DNA from: Chitinophaga sp. LS1
GTDB taxonomy: Bacteria; Bacteroidota; Bacteroidia; Chitinophagales; Chitinophagaceae
Direction: 5' to 3'
NCBI RefSeq assembly: GCF_034274695.1
Contig: NZ_CP128362.1
Location: 3,908,501-3,972,500 of the forward strand
DNA length: 64,000 nucleotides
In this document: positions 18,252-27,232 of the stretch, piece after piece
Layout: each line of letters starts with the position of its first letter
Numbering within the stretch: position 1 is the stretch's first letter
The notes under the pieces: generated by a model
Database searches by the model: none
Told to the model about the DNA's origin: nothing
Seen by the model: only the letters and a program-made list of their open reading frames with translations
Program-made: the position numbers and the translations under genes

Positions 18252-19253
18252 ATGGCAATCAAAAGCGTAAAATTAGGCACCCAGGGGCTGGAAGTACCTG
18301 TGGAAGGACTGGGATGTATGGGAATGACGACTATCGGTGGCAACGACATCTATGGCAAAGCGGATGAGAACGAAGCCATCGCAACCATTCATCGTGCCTT
18401 TGAACTCGGCATCCACTGGCTGGATACTGCTGATGCATATGGCCCTCTCCTGAATGAAAGATTAGTGGCAAAAGCCATCAAAGGCAACCGGGCAAAATAC
18501 ACCATCGCCACCAAGTTCGGTTTCTACATCGATGATAATGACCAGATGGATTGGAGCGTGATCAACGGCCGTCCTGAATATGTTCGCAAAGCAGTAGAAC
18601 GTTCACTCAAAAACCTCGGTACCGATTACATAGACCTTTATTACCTGCACCGTGTAGATCCTGCTGTGCCTATCGAAGAAACCGTAGGTGCGATGAGCGA
18701 GCTGGTGAAAGAAGGAAAAGTAAAATACCTCGGTCTTTCTGAAGTATCTCCTGAAACACTCCGCAAGGCACACGCAGTACATCCTGTTTCTGCATTACAG
18801 ACCGAATATTCCCTTTTTGAAAGAGAAGCGGAGTCCAATGGTGTACTGGACACAATACGTGAATTAGGGATCGGATTTGTGGCTTATTCACCATTAGGCA
18901 GAGGCTTCATTACAGGTGAAATAAAGAGTCCGGACGATTTTCCTGCAGATGATTTCAGAAGATATATCCCACGTTTCCAGGGAGAGAATTTTTATAAAAA
19001 TCTTGAGTTGGTAAAAGCCATCCAGACTCTTGCTGCTGAAAAGGGAATTACTCCTTCACAGCTGGCAATGGCATGGGTATTCTCGAAAGGCGTTACCGCC
19101 ATCCCGGGTACCAAACGTGTTAAATATATTGAGCAGAATGCCGCCGCTGCGGAAATAGTATTATCACCAGCTGAGATCACACAATTGGAATCATTCGGTG
19201 TGGCAGTAGGCAACCGGTACGATTCACATAGTATGAATATGGTGAATGCCTAA
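18252..19253 (+). CDS. Aldo/keto reductase (AKR13/YhdN-like)
   Basis: 333 residues covering the whole NADPH-dependent barrel. Catalytic residues are visible: Asp and Tyr in [10 protein letters not shown], Lys in YTIATKFGF, His in [10 protein letters not shown]. The C-terminal cofactor-binding segment is [14 protein letters not shown]. It reduces aldehydes or ketones in the cytoplasm; the substrate cannot be read from sequence. It follows the AraC gene and converges on the methyltransferase gene with a 4-bp overlap of the two 3' ends. Confidence 0.92.
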   Translation: MAIKSVKLGTQGLEVPVEGLGCMGMTTIGGNDIYGKADENEAIATIHRAFELGIHWLDTADAYGPLLNERLVAKAIKGNRAKYTIATKFGFYIDDNDQMDWSVINGRPEYVRKAVERSLKNLGTDYIDLYYLHRVDPAVPIEETVGAMSELVKEGKVKYLGLSEVSPETLRKAHAVHPVSALQTEYSLFEREAESNGVLDTIRELGIGFVAYSPLGRGFITGEIKSPDDFPADDFRRYIPRFQGENFYKNLELVKAIQTLAAEKGITPSQLAMAWVFSKGVTAIPGTKRVKYIEQNAAAAEIVLSPAEITQLESFGVAVGNRYDSHSMNMVNA

Positions 19254-20032
19254 AAAGTAGCATGCGTCGCCTTCAGGTACAGGCGCATGCTCTTTGCCTC
19301 TTCTTTGGCCCATACGTCGTACTCTGCTATGGTGTGCAGTCGCGCTGCTTCTGTGATGTAACCATCTGCTACGAGCTGATTGCCCCTGGTCTCCGCCACT
19401 TTTTTCCAGAGGGAGATGTGTGTATCCCAATTTTCCATCCCGCGTTCGGCATATTCATCCTGTTGCGTAACGGTGAGCTTTAATGCCTGTACATGTACCA
19501 GGTCTATCACATGATCGGCAATGGCATTGTCCATTCCCGCATCTTCACGCCATTTCAGAAAGGCAGCGTAGAAGTCCAGCATGGACTGAGGCGGAGCCGG
19601 GTCCCAGCGAATGGCTTCGTGATTGTAATCAAGTACACAGAGCAGTCCTTTGGGTTTTAACAGAGACACCATCTTTTTAATGACAGTGTATGGGTTAGCG
19701 ATCCATTGCAGGGTGCGTGCAGTGGTAATGATATCGAATTTCTCAGCTGGTTGGTAATCCAGAATGTCTCCTAATTCAAAGGTGACATTGCCCGGGTTCA
19801 CTTTTGCCAGTGAAATGAGTTCTTCACTTCTGTCTATACCGGTTACTTTACCTGCATATTTTGCAATACCTTTTGTGATAGTACCACTGCCACAACCTAC
19901 ATCGAGAACAGATAGTCCGGGTTGTAAAACGGTGAGGAGGTTAGCGTTGGCATTTTCTACGGTACGGGTATCAAGTACGGCGGCAGTGCCCTGGGGCATG
20001 GCGGCACGTTCATAAGAGGTGGATGTTTTCAT
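19250..20032 (-). CDS. Class I SAM-dependent methyltransferase
   Basis: 260 residues of the UbiE/methyltransferase-11/25 type. Motif I is [16 protein letters not shown], followed by [10 protein letters not shown] for the ribose-binding acidic residue, a [15 protein letters not shown] motif and a [16 protein letters not shown] motif. The C-terminal third is helical and likely forms the substrate cap. No methyl acceptor can be named. Its 3' end overlaps the aldo/keto reductase gene by 4 bp in convergent orientation; upstream lies a degraded HxlR gene. Confidence 0.88.
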   Translation of the reverse strand: MKTSTSYERAAMPQGTAAVLDTRTVENANANLLTVLQPGLSVLDVGCGSGTITKGIAKYAGKVTGIDRSEELISLAKVNPGNVTFELGDILDYQPAEKFDIITTARTLQWIANPYTVIKKMVSLLKPKGLLCVLDYNHEAIRWDPAPPQSMLDFYAAFLKWREDAGMDNAIADHVIDLVHVQALKLTVTQQDEYAERGMENWDTHISLWKKVAETRGNQLVADGYITEAARLHTIAEYDVWAKEEAKSMRLYLKATHATF

Positions 20033-20129
20033 CTATTAAATATAAAAAAATTCCCCGTCATCTGGTACCCTTACATTTTGATGTAGAAAGGCAGATCTTA
20101 TTTGTGCACGGTTTTCTTTTGAATGATTT

Positions 20130-20434
20130 ACAGCTTCGAGGTGTACGATGATGAGCTGGGCGTCATTCCACCAGCAGGAAATCAGGTTCACGGATCTATG
20201 GCGCAATATCCCTAAAGTAGCCAAGAAGGTCTTGCTGGAACACCTAAAGCCGATGGATTGATCATCCGTGAGGAAAGACAGGTATTTCCACCAGAAGTAT
20301 ACTACCGTATTCCTGAAAAAGGCAAGGCATTGGGACCTGCACTGGCTGCGCTGGAAAACTGGGCCAATGAACATGCAGCTGCACAGGTGCAGGAATTAAG
20401 AGATCAAAAGAAAGTGGCTAATGGCCAGCGTTGA
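20130..20434 (+). pseudogene. Degraded HxlR-family regulator
   Basis: Two reading frames join into one HxlR winged-helix protein. Frame one, from about 20130 to 20249, reads HQQEIRFTDLWRNIPKVAKK then VLLEHLK. Frame two, from 20252 to the TGA at 20432-20434, reads DGLIIREERQVFPPEVYYRI, PEKGKALGPALAALE and more. About four residues (an ELEA-like segment) and the reading frame are lost between them, and no intact start was found. The end overlaps the 3' end of the APC permease gene on the other strand by 17 bp. The frameshift makes a functional product unlikely unless it is a sequencing error. Confidence 0.8.
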
Positions 20435-21737
20435 TCCTGTTTTTGACAAAGTAAATGAGGATGCCTAATAAAGTGACAGCCATCCCCGCCAGCATCATAT
20501 AACCTGTGGATGCGAAGATCAATATCCAGATCATAATAGCGAGTATCACCGGTACCGGGTAAAGTGGCATTCTCCATTTTACAAAATTCCTTCCTTTGCG
20601 CTTGTTCAATACCAGCAGTCCGATAGCCTGACCAATGAACTGGATCATAATACGCATAGCCAGTATTGCTGTGATCACTTCTTTCAGTTTAAAGAACATA
20701 CTGAATACAAAGGCGACACCACCTAGAAATAGCAGGGAGATATAAGGGAAATTCTTAGTAGGATGTAACTTCGCAAAGATCTTAAAAAACGCCCCGTCTT
20801 TTGCCGCTGCATATGGAATACGGCTATACCCCAGCGTGGCAGAAAATACAGAGGCAAATGCAATCCAGAGTATCAAAACAGTTGCAATCATAGCCGCGGT
20901 AGGACCTGCGAGTTGCTGGATGAATTCACTGATAACGAATTTGCTTTGTTCTATTTGTGAAAGTGGTAAAACAGCAGCCACACTGATATTCATGCAGAGA
21001 TACAATACCGCGATACCCGCAATAGAGATGAACATACTGCGCGGGATGTTCTTTTGCGGAGCAATGATTTCACCCCCCAGGTGACATACATTGTAATAGC
21101 CCAGATAACTGTACACCGATTTTACACTGGCTGCACCTAATGCTGCGGCAAATGCCATGTTGAACTTAAAACCATCGTTGATATGTTTAATAGGTTCAAG
21201 GAAATGCCCTTGCGCCATACCACCGCCGATGATCCAGATCATAGTTACTAACACGCCTATCCAGAGCGTGACACTGATCTTGCCGATAGTTTCAATATTT
21301 CTATAGAGAAGGAATACGATGAGGATGATGACGGCTCCGCTCACGGCTTTGGTTTCCCAGAAACCAAGTGGGTAGAGGTACATAGTATATTGTGCAAAAC
21401 CAATGGCGGCAGAGGCAATAACGAGTGGGGCCTGGATCATGGTTTGCCATACGAAGAGAAAACTCATCAGTTTGCCGGTGCGGGGACCAAAGCTCTCTTT
21501 CAGGAAGTTATAACTGCCGCCGGCTTCGGGGAAGGTAGTGCCAAGTTCACTCCATACCATTGCATCGATGAAGGAGAGGAGGGCGCCGGCGATCCATGCA
21601 TAAAGGAACCAGGGACCGTGCATAATCTCTGCAACTACGCTGAGTACGACGAAAGGACCGATACCGACCATGTCGGTCATATTGATGGCGGTGGCTTGCA
21701 GTAAGGTAAGGTGACGGGAGAGTTGGGACTGACTCAT
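20418..21737 (-). CDS. APC-superfamily amino acid permease
   Basis: 439 residues with about twelve membrane helices. The first helix has the unwound APC motif (MTDMVGIGPFVVLSVV), and later segments VWSELGTTFPEAGGSYNFLKESFGP and YLGYYNVCHLGGEIIAPQKNIPRSMFISIAGIAVLYL are characteristic. It probably imports or exchanges amino acids or amines across the inner membrane; the substrate is not predictable. It is the last gene of a same-strand run with the photolyase-like gene and a small membrane protein gene (26-bp gap). Confidence 0.9.
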   Translation of the reverse strand: MSQSQLSRHLTLLQATAINMTDMVGIGPFVVLSVVAEIMHGPWFLYAWIAGALLSFIDAMVWSELGTTFPEAGGSYNFLKESFGPRTGKLMSFLFVWQTMIQAPLVIASAAIGFAQYTMYLYPLGFWETKAVSGAVIILIVFLLYRNIETIGKISVTLWIGVLVTMIWIIGGGMAQGHFLEPIKHINDGFKFNMAFAAALGAASVKSVYSYLGYYNVCHLGGEIIAPQKNIPRSMFISIAGIAVLYLCMNISVAAVLPLSQIEQSKFVISEFIQQLAGPTAAMIATVLILWIAFASVFSATLGYSRIPYAAAKDGAFFKIFAKLHPTKNFPYISLLFLGGVAFVFSMFFKLKEVITAILAMRIMIQFIGQAIGLLVLNKRKGRNFVKWRMPLYPVPVILAIMIWILIFASTGYMMLAGMAVTLLGILIYFVKNRINAGH

Positions 21738-21763
21738 ATATACGTAAAAGTAAAGATTTTATC

Positions 21764-23221
21764 TCACTTTTTTACTGTCACCACTTCCTCACAAATTTTC
21801 TTCAGGTACTCCTCCGCAATTTCCACATAATGTTTTTGCTTCGCCGGTGGAATCTTCAACATTGCCAACCTTGCATTGTTCTTAATGAGTTCATGATGCA
21901 CATGCATAAACCGCCAAAACAATGCATCCCATATTTCACACCACGGCCCCCGCTTGTAATCACTCATTTTCAATATGTAATTAGAAGAAGAAATATAAGG
22001 CTTTGTGCTCATCAACCCTCCATCCGCAAACTGACTCATACCATATACATTCGGCACCATTACCCAATCATATGCATCAATAAAGTGCTCCATAAACCAT
22101 CTATACACCTCATCCGGATCAAACTCACACAACAACATAAAATTCCCCAACACCATCAATCTTTCAATATGATGCACATAAGCCCTATCCTCTAAATTGT
22201 GAATAATATTGTCAATAGGGGGAATACCAGTTTCGCCAGTATAAAAGCATATTGGGATTTTTCGTGTAAATCCAAAGAAGTTAGTCGTCCGTTGTTTCAC
22301 CCCTTCCTTCGTATACACCGCTCTCATAAACTCCCGCCAGCCAATTACCTGCCTGATAAATCCTTCCAGCGCATTCAGCGGAATACGATATCTGGTGCCA
22401 TAACTGATCGCTTTCTTTATAACCGTTTCCGGAGAGAGTAAACCAATATTCAACGAAGAGGATAAAATAGAATGAAACAGGTAATGTTCCTCCTTTACAA
22501 TTGCATCCTGATATTCCCCAAAATGGGGCAATTTCTCTTTCAGGAAAAATATCAGCATGCGTTCGGCCTGCCTGTGTGTAACCGGGTAATTGAATTGGGT
22601 AATTTTTCCCCTGTTGTGCCCAAAATGCATCTGTATGTAATGTCTCGCCGCATCATAGTTATCATAATGAAAGATGGGCATAGCCGGCACTGCAACATTA
22701 GCCGGCATCTTCTTCCTGTTCTCCGTATCAAAGCTCCATTTCCCACCTGCAGGACGATTACCATTCATGAGCAGGTTTAACCGCTTTCTCTCAGATTTAT
22801 AATAGGAAGCCATGAAATATTTACTACTCTTATCAAAATAAGACAGATCGCCAATGAAGTTAGGCGAAGCGCAGCGGTGCAGGGTGATATTGTATTGTTC
22901 CCCATAGCGCTGTATTCTCCGTTCCAGCAGGTAATCTGTGGTATCGATGTAGTGAATGTCCGTAACGTGATGAGCAGAAAGGTATTCGAATAAATGGTGT
23001 GTCTGTGCCCTTTTATCCTGCGCCTCTATATAATGTACTACATGCCCGCCAGCTTTGAGCCGGCCGGCATAGTACTGCATAGATGCCCTATGCAGCAATA
23101 TCTTTTGCTGGTGGAAATTGTATTGGGAAAAGTACAGTTCGTCTTCCACTACATAAACATGCGGGGGCAGGTGGCAATAATGTTTATATAACTGATGTGG
23201 ATATATGAGACCGATTTCCAT
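21764..23221 (-). CDS. Cryptochrome/photolyase-family protein (DPRP type), Fe-S ligands missing
   Basis: 485 residues with the organisation of the deoxyribodipyrimidine photolyase-related family: an N-terminal antenna-domain fold (IGLIYPHQLYKH) and a C-terminal FAD domain (IDAYDWVMVPNVYGMSQFADGG, then TKPYISSSNYILKMSDY). Characterised members repair (6-4) photoproducts and carry a 4Fe-4S cluster bound by four cysteines, two of them in a C-x-x-C right after the MSDY motif. Here MSDY is followed by KRGPWCEIWDALFWRF, so the C-x-x-C is absent and the loop is short. It may belong to a cluster-free subclass. The gene starts 5 bp after a small membrane protein gene and is likely co-transcribed with it. 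Confidence 0.85.
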   Translation of the reverse strand: MEIGLIYPHQLYKHYCHLPPHVYVVEDELYFSQYNFHQQKILLHRASMQYYAGRLKAGGHVVHYIEAQDKRAQTHHLFEYLSAHHVTDIHYIDTTDYLLERRIQRYGEQYNITLHRCASPNFIGDLSYFDKSSKYFMASYYKSERKRLNLLMNGNRPAGGKWSFDTENRKKMPANVAVPAMPIFHYDNYDAARHYIQMHFGHNRGKITQFNYPVTHRQAERMLIFFLKEKLPHFGEYQDAIVKEEHYLFHSILSSSLNIGLLSPETVIKKAISYGTRYRIPLNALEGFIRQVIGWREFMRAVYTKEGVKQRTTNFFGFTRKIPICFYTGETGIPPIDNIIHNLEDRAYVHHIERLMVLGNFMLLCEFDPDEVYRWFMEHFIDAYDWVMVPNVYGMSQFADGGLMSTKPYISSSNYILKMSDYKRGPWCEIWDALFWRFMHVHHELIKNNARLAMLKIPPAKQKHYVEIAEEYLKKICEEVVTVKK

Positions 23222-23225
23222 TTGA

Positions 23226-23420
23226 TCAGGAAGGACGGTCCTTCGTATTTCTGATCAGTCCGATACCTGAGAAAAAGAATACCATACCCAGCAGTGCGTA
23301 GATGACAATCATCTTTACACTCCGGGTGCCGCCGCCGGCATTCACAAAGCTCACAGCAGCCATGATTAATCCAAGGGCGCCTAATACGGTGAATACAACG
23401 CCCAGTACTCGTTTTTCCAT
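23226..23420 (-). CDS. Small two-helix membrane protein
   Basis: 64 residues with two hydrophobic segments (about 5-26 and 36-56), separated by a Gly-rich turn (NAGGGTRSVK) and ending in a charged tail. No family function is known to me. It immediately precedes the photolyase-family gene with 4 bp between stop and start, which supports its being real and co-expressed. Confidence 0.65.
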   Translation of the reverse strand: MEKRVLGVVFTVLGALGLIMAAVSFVNAGGGTRSVKMIVIYALLGMVFFFSGIGLIRNTKDRPS

Positions 23421-23504
23421 AAAGATTGAGTTTTACTATAGAAAAGGTACAAATAATATGCCGCTGCGGCTGGCACATCGAATTGGATTTGCTATTTTTA
23501 TACT

Positions 23505-24086
23505 ATGAGTGATTTCAACCAGATAAAGGCCGCGGTATTCAGTTTTCAGCCACTCGACGACACAGAATGGGCGGAGTTTTCGCAGACCCTGCACCTCAAA
23601 ACGTATAAAAAAGGTGACTTCCTGATCAGGGATGGGGAAGTGGAAAGCCAGATCTATTACTTGAACACAGGGGCTACCCGCCATTACTTTATCCGGGATG
23701 GCAAAGAATTTACGGTAGATTTTCAGTTTGCAGGCGATTTTGTGACCGCTTATTATTCCCTCATTACCCGGGAGCCAAGTACAGTATTTGTAGAAGTATT
23801 GGAAGAGACAATGGCCGTTCTCATCAACTACCGGGAATTACAGTCTTTCTACGCACATTCTCATCATGGAGAGCGGATTGGACGTCTGATGGCTGAATAT
23901 CAGTATATAAAACGGCTGAGGCGGGAGATGGACTTATTATCCCGCACTGCGGAAGAGCGTTATGCAGGTTTACTAAAAAGAGCGCCAGCATTAATAAGCA
24001 ATATCTCTGTGAAACATTTATCTTCTTACCTGGGTATACAGCCTGAAAGTTTAAGCCGGATCAGAAAACAGCTTTTGGGAAACTAA
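23505..24086 (+). CDS. Crp/Fnr-family transcriptional regulator
   Basis: 193 residues: an N-terminal cyclic-nucleotide-binding-like beta-roll (about 25-115, KKGDFLIRDGEVESQIYYLNTG and DFQFAGDFVTAYYS) and a C-terminal helix-turn-helix (ISVKHLSSYLGIQPESLSRIRKQLL). The Bacteroidetes form of this family generally lacks clear cAMP ligands, so the effector is unknown. It is divergent from the photolyase operon and is followed by a DoxX-like gene 44 bp away, a likely target. Confidence 0.88.
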   Translation: MSDFNQIKAAVFSFQPLDDTEWAEFSQTLHLKTYKKGDFLIRDGEVESQIYYLNTGATRHYFIRDGKEFTVDFQFAGDFVTAYYSLITREPSTVFVEVLEETMAVLINYRELQSFYAHSHHGERIGRLMAEYQYIKRLRREMDLLSRTAEERYAGLLKRAPALISNISVKHLSSYLGIQPESLSRIRKQLLGN

Positions 24087-24130
24087 CATACATCATTTTC
24101 GTTCAAATGTGAATCATTCAAATTTGTATT

Positions 24131-24589
24131 ATGAAACCTTTGATCGTATTATTAGTTACTTTCTTATTGTCGCTGATCATTGCCCGTTTATCAACAGGGG
24201 AATGGTCGCTGCTATTTGCAGGCAATGTAGCCATGTGCTGTATGCTGTTACTGACAGCTTTCGGACATTTTAAATTTACAAACGGGATGGTGATGATGTT
24301 GCCCCCTGTGATTCCTTTTAAAACAGTGGTAGTGTATATAAGTGGGATTGTGGAAATTATACTGGGGATCATGTTGCTTTTTCCTCCTACAAGGAATATT
24401 GCAGGGAACCTGTTGATTATTCTTTTTATCGTTTTATTGCCTGCAAATATATATGCGGCCAGCATAAATCTAAATATAGAGATGGCGAACCATGAAGGAC
24501 CGGGGTATGGTTATTTGTATTTCAGGGTGCCTTTACAATTGTTATTTATTGGATGGGTGTTATATTTTTCTACAGGGTGGTTCAGGTGA
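24131..24589 (+). CDS. DoxX-like four-helix membrane protein
   Basis: 152 residues with four hydrophobic segments. The pattern FGHFKFTNGMVMMLPPVIPFKTVVVYISGIVEIILGIMLL and the later NIYAASINLNIEM are typical of DoxX-like proteins in Bacteroidetes. Function is not established for this subfamily; links to quinone/redox stress have been proposed for other DoxX members. It lies just after the Crp/Fnr gene, and its last 30 bp overlap the convergent downstream gene. Confidence 0.8.
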   Translation: MKPLIVLLVTFLLSLIIARLSTGEWSLLFAGNVAMCCMLLLTAFGHFKFTNGMVMMLPPVIPFKTVVVYISGIVEIILGIMLLFPPTRNIAGNLLIILFIVLLPANIYAASINLNIEMANHEGPGYGYLYFRVPLQLLFIGWVLYFSTGWFR

Positions 24590-24913
24590 TTCTTGGTACC
24601 ATTTCATGTGCCGGCTGTCTTCCTCATTGCCACCGGAAGAGGGGATGTGATGTAATTCTTTGCCTAAAGTACAACGGCAAAAAGCTTCCCGGTAAGAGTG
24701 TGTATAGGTAAGGTGCAGGTGCCATACTTCGTCTACGATTTTGGAAGGAGAGGCGCCTTCGTCCAGTACACAACAGATTAATATAAAGCGCTTATATTCA
24801 AGGATGGCTCTTTGTGTGAATTTTTTAGTCCAGCGTTGTTCTTTGGCAAGTCGGGTTGAGAATGGGAGAGTAGCTGGCACGTCGTCGATTGGGAATTGTT
24901 CGATTTTTCCCAC
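24560..24913 (-). CDS. Glycine-rich-domain-like (DUF1399-type) small protein
   Basis: 117 residues with the conserved VDEVWHLHLTYTHSYREAFC segment and a following LGKELHHIPSSGG, characteristic of the short bacterial glycine-rich-domain-like proteins. Several His residues in this core could bind metal, but no activity is known. The only plausible start I find is GTG 24913; the frame stays open another 13 codons upstream without ATG, so the N-terminus is uncertain. It overlaps the DoxX-like gene by 30 bp tail to tail. Confidence 0.7.
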   Translation of the reverse strand: MGKIEQFPIDDVPATLPFSTRLAKEQRWTKKFTQRAILEYKRFILICCVLDEGASPSKIVDEVWHLHLTYTHSYREAFCRCTLGKELHHIPSSGGNEEDSRHMKWYQESPEPPCRKI

Positions 24914-25131
24914 AGGGTTAAATGTGTTGCATTCATAATTGTACTCTAAGATAGGAGATTTTTATTAATCTAAATCGGAACCTGCATTATTTCAATGTTG
25001 CTTTTCCCTTATAGAAATACCCCCTGAAATGACATATTTATCCCCCTGTTTTAGGCTCGCTTATAATTGAATATTAGGTGAATAATAAAATTAACATATG
25101 CCTTATTATTAATTATTTATATATTTACCCA

Positions 25132-26007
25132 ATGAATTACTCCCTAACCTATTTAAAGCTGACTTTTTGTGGTCTGGTTTTATGTGCTTCGATATCAAGT
25201 GGTTATGCGCAACAGTATAAGTCATTAGACGGGTCTACTCTAATTAGAAAGGAGAAGGAAAGGAGTCGTGTAAAGACAATTACCGTATTAAATAGAGATA
25301 GTTCTGCTCTGAAAGAGGGCTATTATGTGACTGAATGGCCAGACCAAAGCCGGTTTTATTTCTATGTGGATAATAATGGAACATTGGACAGAACTGCCAG
25401 GAAAATATTCAGTAATGATCAGTCATTTCTGATGATTACCATGGAGTTGCGTGATAATAAATTGAATGGTAAGCGTCAGGTATATGATAATAAGATCCTG
25501 ATTTCAGAAGCGGATTTCAGGGAAGGGTATATTCAGAAGGAAAAGGTATTTAAGAATAAGGCCCTGATCCGTGAAAACTTTTACACCCCGGATGGAAGTC
25601 TGGATAGTACGAGGGAGTATGAGCAGGGTACGCTGGAATATACTTACAAGGAACTGGGTAATGGTGCAAACCTGAGAAGAAGCTTTTTCCCTGATGGGAA
25701 ATTGCAGCAGTGGAAACAGGTAGACCAGATGCAGAAGGTGATGTTGACGAGGGAGTTTGATCCAACCGGGAGGTTATTGCAGGAAGAGTATGTGAAAGGA
25801 AAGGATTCAGTGATTACAAAGAAGTTTTATCCCAATGGCATCGTGAGTACATTGCATGAGATAGGACAGGGGCAGGGATATGTGAAGGAGTATGATGAAA
25901 AGGGGAAATTGATTAGTGAGAAAGTTGTAGAGCATACAGCAATGGCGGTGGCACCAATGGAGATGAAGATGGCGACGGATAGTAAGGGGATTACTACGGA
26001 ACAATAA
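25132..26007 (+). CDS. Secreted MORN/YwqK-like repeat protein
   Basis: 291 residues starting at ATG 25132, with a signal peptide (FCGLVLCASISSGYAQ). An in-frame GTG at 25078 would place 18 residues before the signal sequence and is less likely. The mature protein is made of short beta-hairpin repeats of the FYxxGxLxxxxxY kind (NFYTPDGSLDSTREY, FFPDGKLQQWKQV, EFDPTGRLLQEEYV, KFYPNGIVSTLHEI). This is typical of YwqK-type proteins that are sometimes labelled antitoxins without proof. I infer a periplasmic or surface location. A terminator follows. Confidence 0.75.
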   Translation: MNYSLTYLKLTFCGLVLCASISSGYAQQYKSLDGSTLIRKEKERSRVKTITVLNRDSSALKEGYYVTEWPDQSRFYFYVDNNGTLDRTARKIFSNDQSFLMITMELRDNKLNGKRQVYDNKILISEADFREGYIQKEKVFKNKALIRENFYTPDGSLDSTREYEQGTLEYTYKELGNGANLRRSFFPDGKLQQWKQVDQMQKVMLTREFDPTGRLLQEEYVKGKDSVITKKFYPNGIVSTLHEIGQGQGYVKEYDEKGKLISEKVVEHTAMAVAPMEMKMATDSKGITTEQ

Positions 26008-26105
26008 AGGAATTATATACCAAAAGGAAAGAGGGTGTAACCTAAATAAATGAAACTTCTTAGAATCGCATAAAATGGAATCTGGCTCCATCAGGTCTCC
26101 GAATT

Positions 26106-26142
26106 AAAAGAGGGTGTATCTAACTATGATACACCCTCTTTT
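26106..26142 (+). terminator. Rho-independent terminator
   Basis: AAAAGAGGGTGTATC (26106-26120) and GATACACCCTCTTTT (26128-26142) form a perfect 15-bp stem with a 7-nt loop, followed by more T residues. It terminates the MORN/YwqK-like gene and insulates ohrR. Confidence 0.9.
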
Positions 26143-26194
26143 CTTTTTATGACAATAGCCTGTGGCCGGTTGAAAGTGAAATCTCATTATTTTA

Positions 26195-26236
26195 TTTGGA
26201 AGTTAATTGTGCACAATTTAATTTTGGTAAACCAAA
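26195..26236 (+). promoter_or_regulatory. ohrR promoter with two palindromic operators
   Basis: A textbook Bacteroidetes promoter: -33 TTTG at 26195-26198, a 20-bp spacer and -7 TAATTTTG at 26219-26226, ending 19 bp before the ATG at 26246. The perfect palindrome AATTGTGCACAATT (26205-26218) lies inside the spacer and abuts the -7 box. A second palindrome, TTTGGT-AA-ACCAAA (26223-26236), overlaps the -7 box and start region. MarR/OhrR proteins bind AT-rich palindromes, so autorepression of ohrR-ohr at one or both sites is likely. Confidence 0.75.
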
Positions 26237-26245
26237 TGAGAAGTT

Positions 26246-26674
26246 ATGAGTTTGCTGAAACTGGAAAATCAGGTTTGTTTTCCGCTCTACGCGGCCTCCC
26301 GGCAGATCACCGCCCTCTACCGGCCGTTGCTGGAAGAGCTGGACCTCACCTACCCTCAGTACCTGGTCATGATGGTGCTCTGGGAGCATAGCGTGATAAC
26401 AGTGAAAGCCCTGGGTGAACTATTATTCCTTGACAGTGGTACCCTGACGCCATTACTCAAGCGACTGGAAGAAAAAGGGATGGTGAAGCGTACAAGGGAC
26501 GAACAGGATGAGCGCGTGGTAAATATTGCCCTGACGCCAGTTGGCAAAAAGATGGAAAAGAGCGCAGAAAAAATACCCGCACAGCTGGCCTGTGAAATGG
26601 ATATGAGTGAAAAAGAACTGAAGCAGCTGCGTGCTACACTACATAAATTATTAAATAAAGTAGGACACATTTAA
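26246..26674 (+). CDS. ohrR: OhrR-type MarR-family peroxide-sensing repressor
   Basis: 142 residues. The N-terminus LENQVCFPLYAASRQ has the conserved reactive Cys11, which organic peroxides oxidise in characterised OhrR proteins. The winged helix follows (VKALGELLFLDSGTLTPLLKRLEEKGMVKRTRDEQDERVVNIALT). It sits 11 bp upstream of ohr and behind a promoter with palindromic operators, so it most likely represses both genes until organic hydroperoxides appear. Cytoplasmic DNA-binding dimer by family knowledge. Confidence 0.92.
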   Translation: MSLLKLENQVCFPLYAASRQITALYRPLLEELDLTYPQYLVMMVLWEHSVITVKALGELLFLDSGTLTPLLKRLEEKGMVKRTRDEQDERVVNIALTPVGKKMEKSAEKIPAQLACEMDMSEKELKQLRATLHKLLNKVGHI

Positions 26675-26685
26675 AATATTAAATC

Positions 26686-27111
26686 ATGGAACAAGCTTTG
26701 TATTCAACATCAGTAACCGTAACAGGTGGTAGGAATGGTCATGTTAAATCTACAGATGGCATCCTGGAACTGGACGTCAGGATCCCAAAAGAAATGGGTG
26801 GTCCTGGTGGAGCGACCAATCCTGAACAATTGTTTGCCGCTGGCTATGCAGCCTGCTTTGACAGCGCGTTGAACCTTATGATCAGGAATGCAAAAGTGGA
26901 AACCGGTACTTCTTCTGTGACAGCAAAGGTAAGCATCGGAAAACAAGGTGTGGGCTTTGCACTGTTTGTGGAAATGAGTGTGAATATTCCAGGTGTGGAA
27001 ATTGAAAAGGCAAAAGAATTGGTAGAAAGGGCGCATGAAGTTTGTCCTTACTCCAATGCAACAAGAGGTAATATAGATGTCGCATTTCATGTGACAGTTG
27101 AAGGTGAATAA
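26686..27111 (+). CDS. ohr: Organic hydroperoxide resistance protein Ohr
   Basis: 141 residues, full length for Ohr/OsmC-family thiol peroxidases. The peroxidatic Cys57 (AAGYAACFDSAL) and resolving Cys120 (HEVCPYSNATRGN) are present, along with the N-terminal GGRNGHVKSTDG block and the Arg/Glu region typical of Ohr. It detoxifies lipid and organic hydroperoxides with lipoylated proteins as reductant. Co-transcribed with ohrR. Its stop codon overlaps the first bases of a strong terminator. Confidence 0.95.
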   Translation: MEQALYSTSVTVTGGRNGHVKSTDGILELDVRIPKEMGGPGGATNPEQLFAAGYAACFDSALNLMIRNAKVETGTSSVTAKVSIGKQGVGFALFVEMSVNIPGVEIEKAKELVERAHEVCPYSNATRGNIDVAFHVTVEGE

Positions 27112-27150
27112 AGAGGAAGGCTTGCAGCCAGCTGCAAGCCTTCCTCTTTT
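27110..27150 (+). terminator. Rho-independent terminator overlapping the ohr stop codon
   Basis: A perfect 18-bp stem: 27110-27127 (AAAGAGGAAGGCTTGCAG) pairs with 27132-27149 around a 4-nt loop and ends in a T-run. The first arm starts within the TAA stop of ohr. Confidence 0.92.
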
Positions 27151-27232
27151 CGATTCTTTCGATATCATCAGGTAGGATCTTCTTTAATACCCGGAGTTAT
27201 CATTCCAGGAAGATCCATCAATAGTTGCATCC

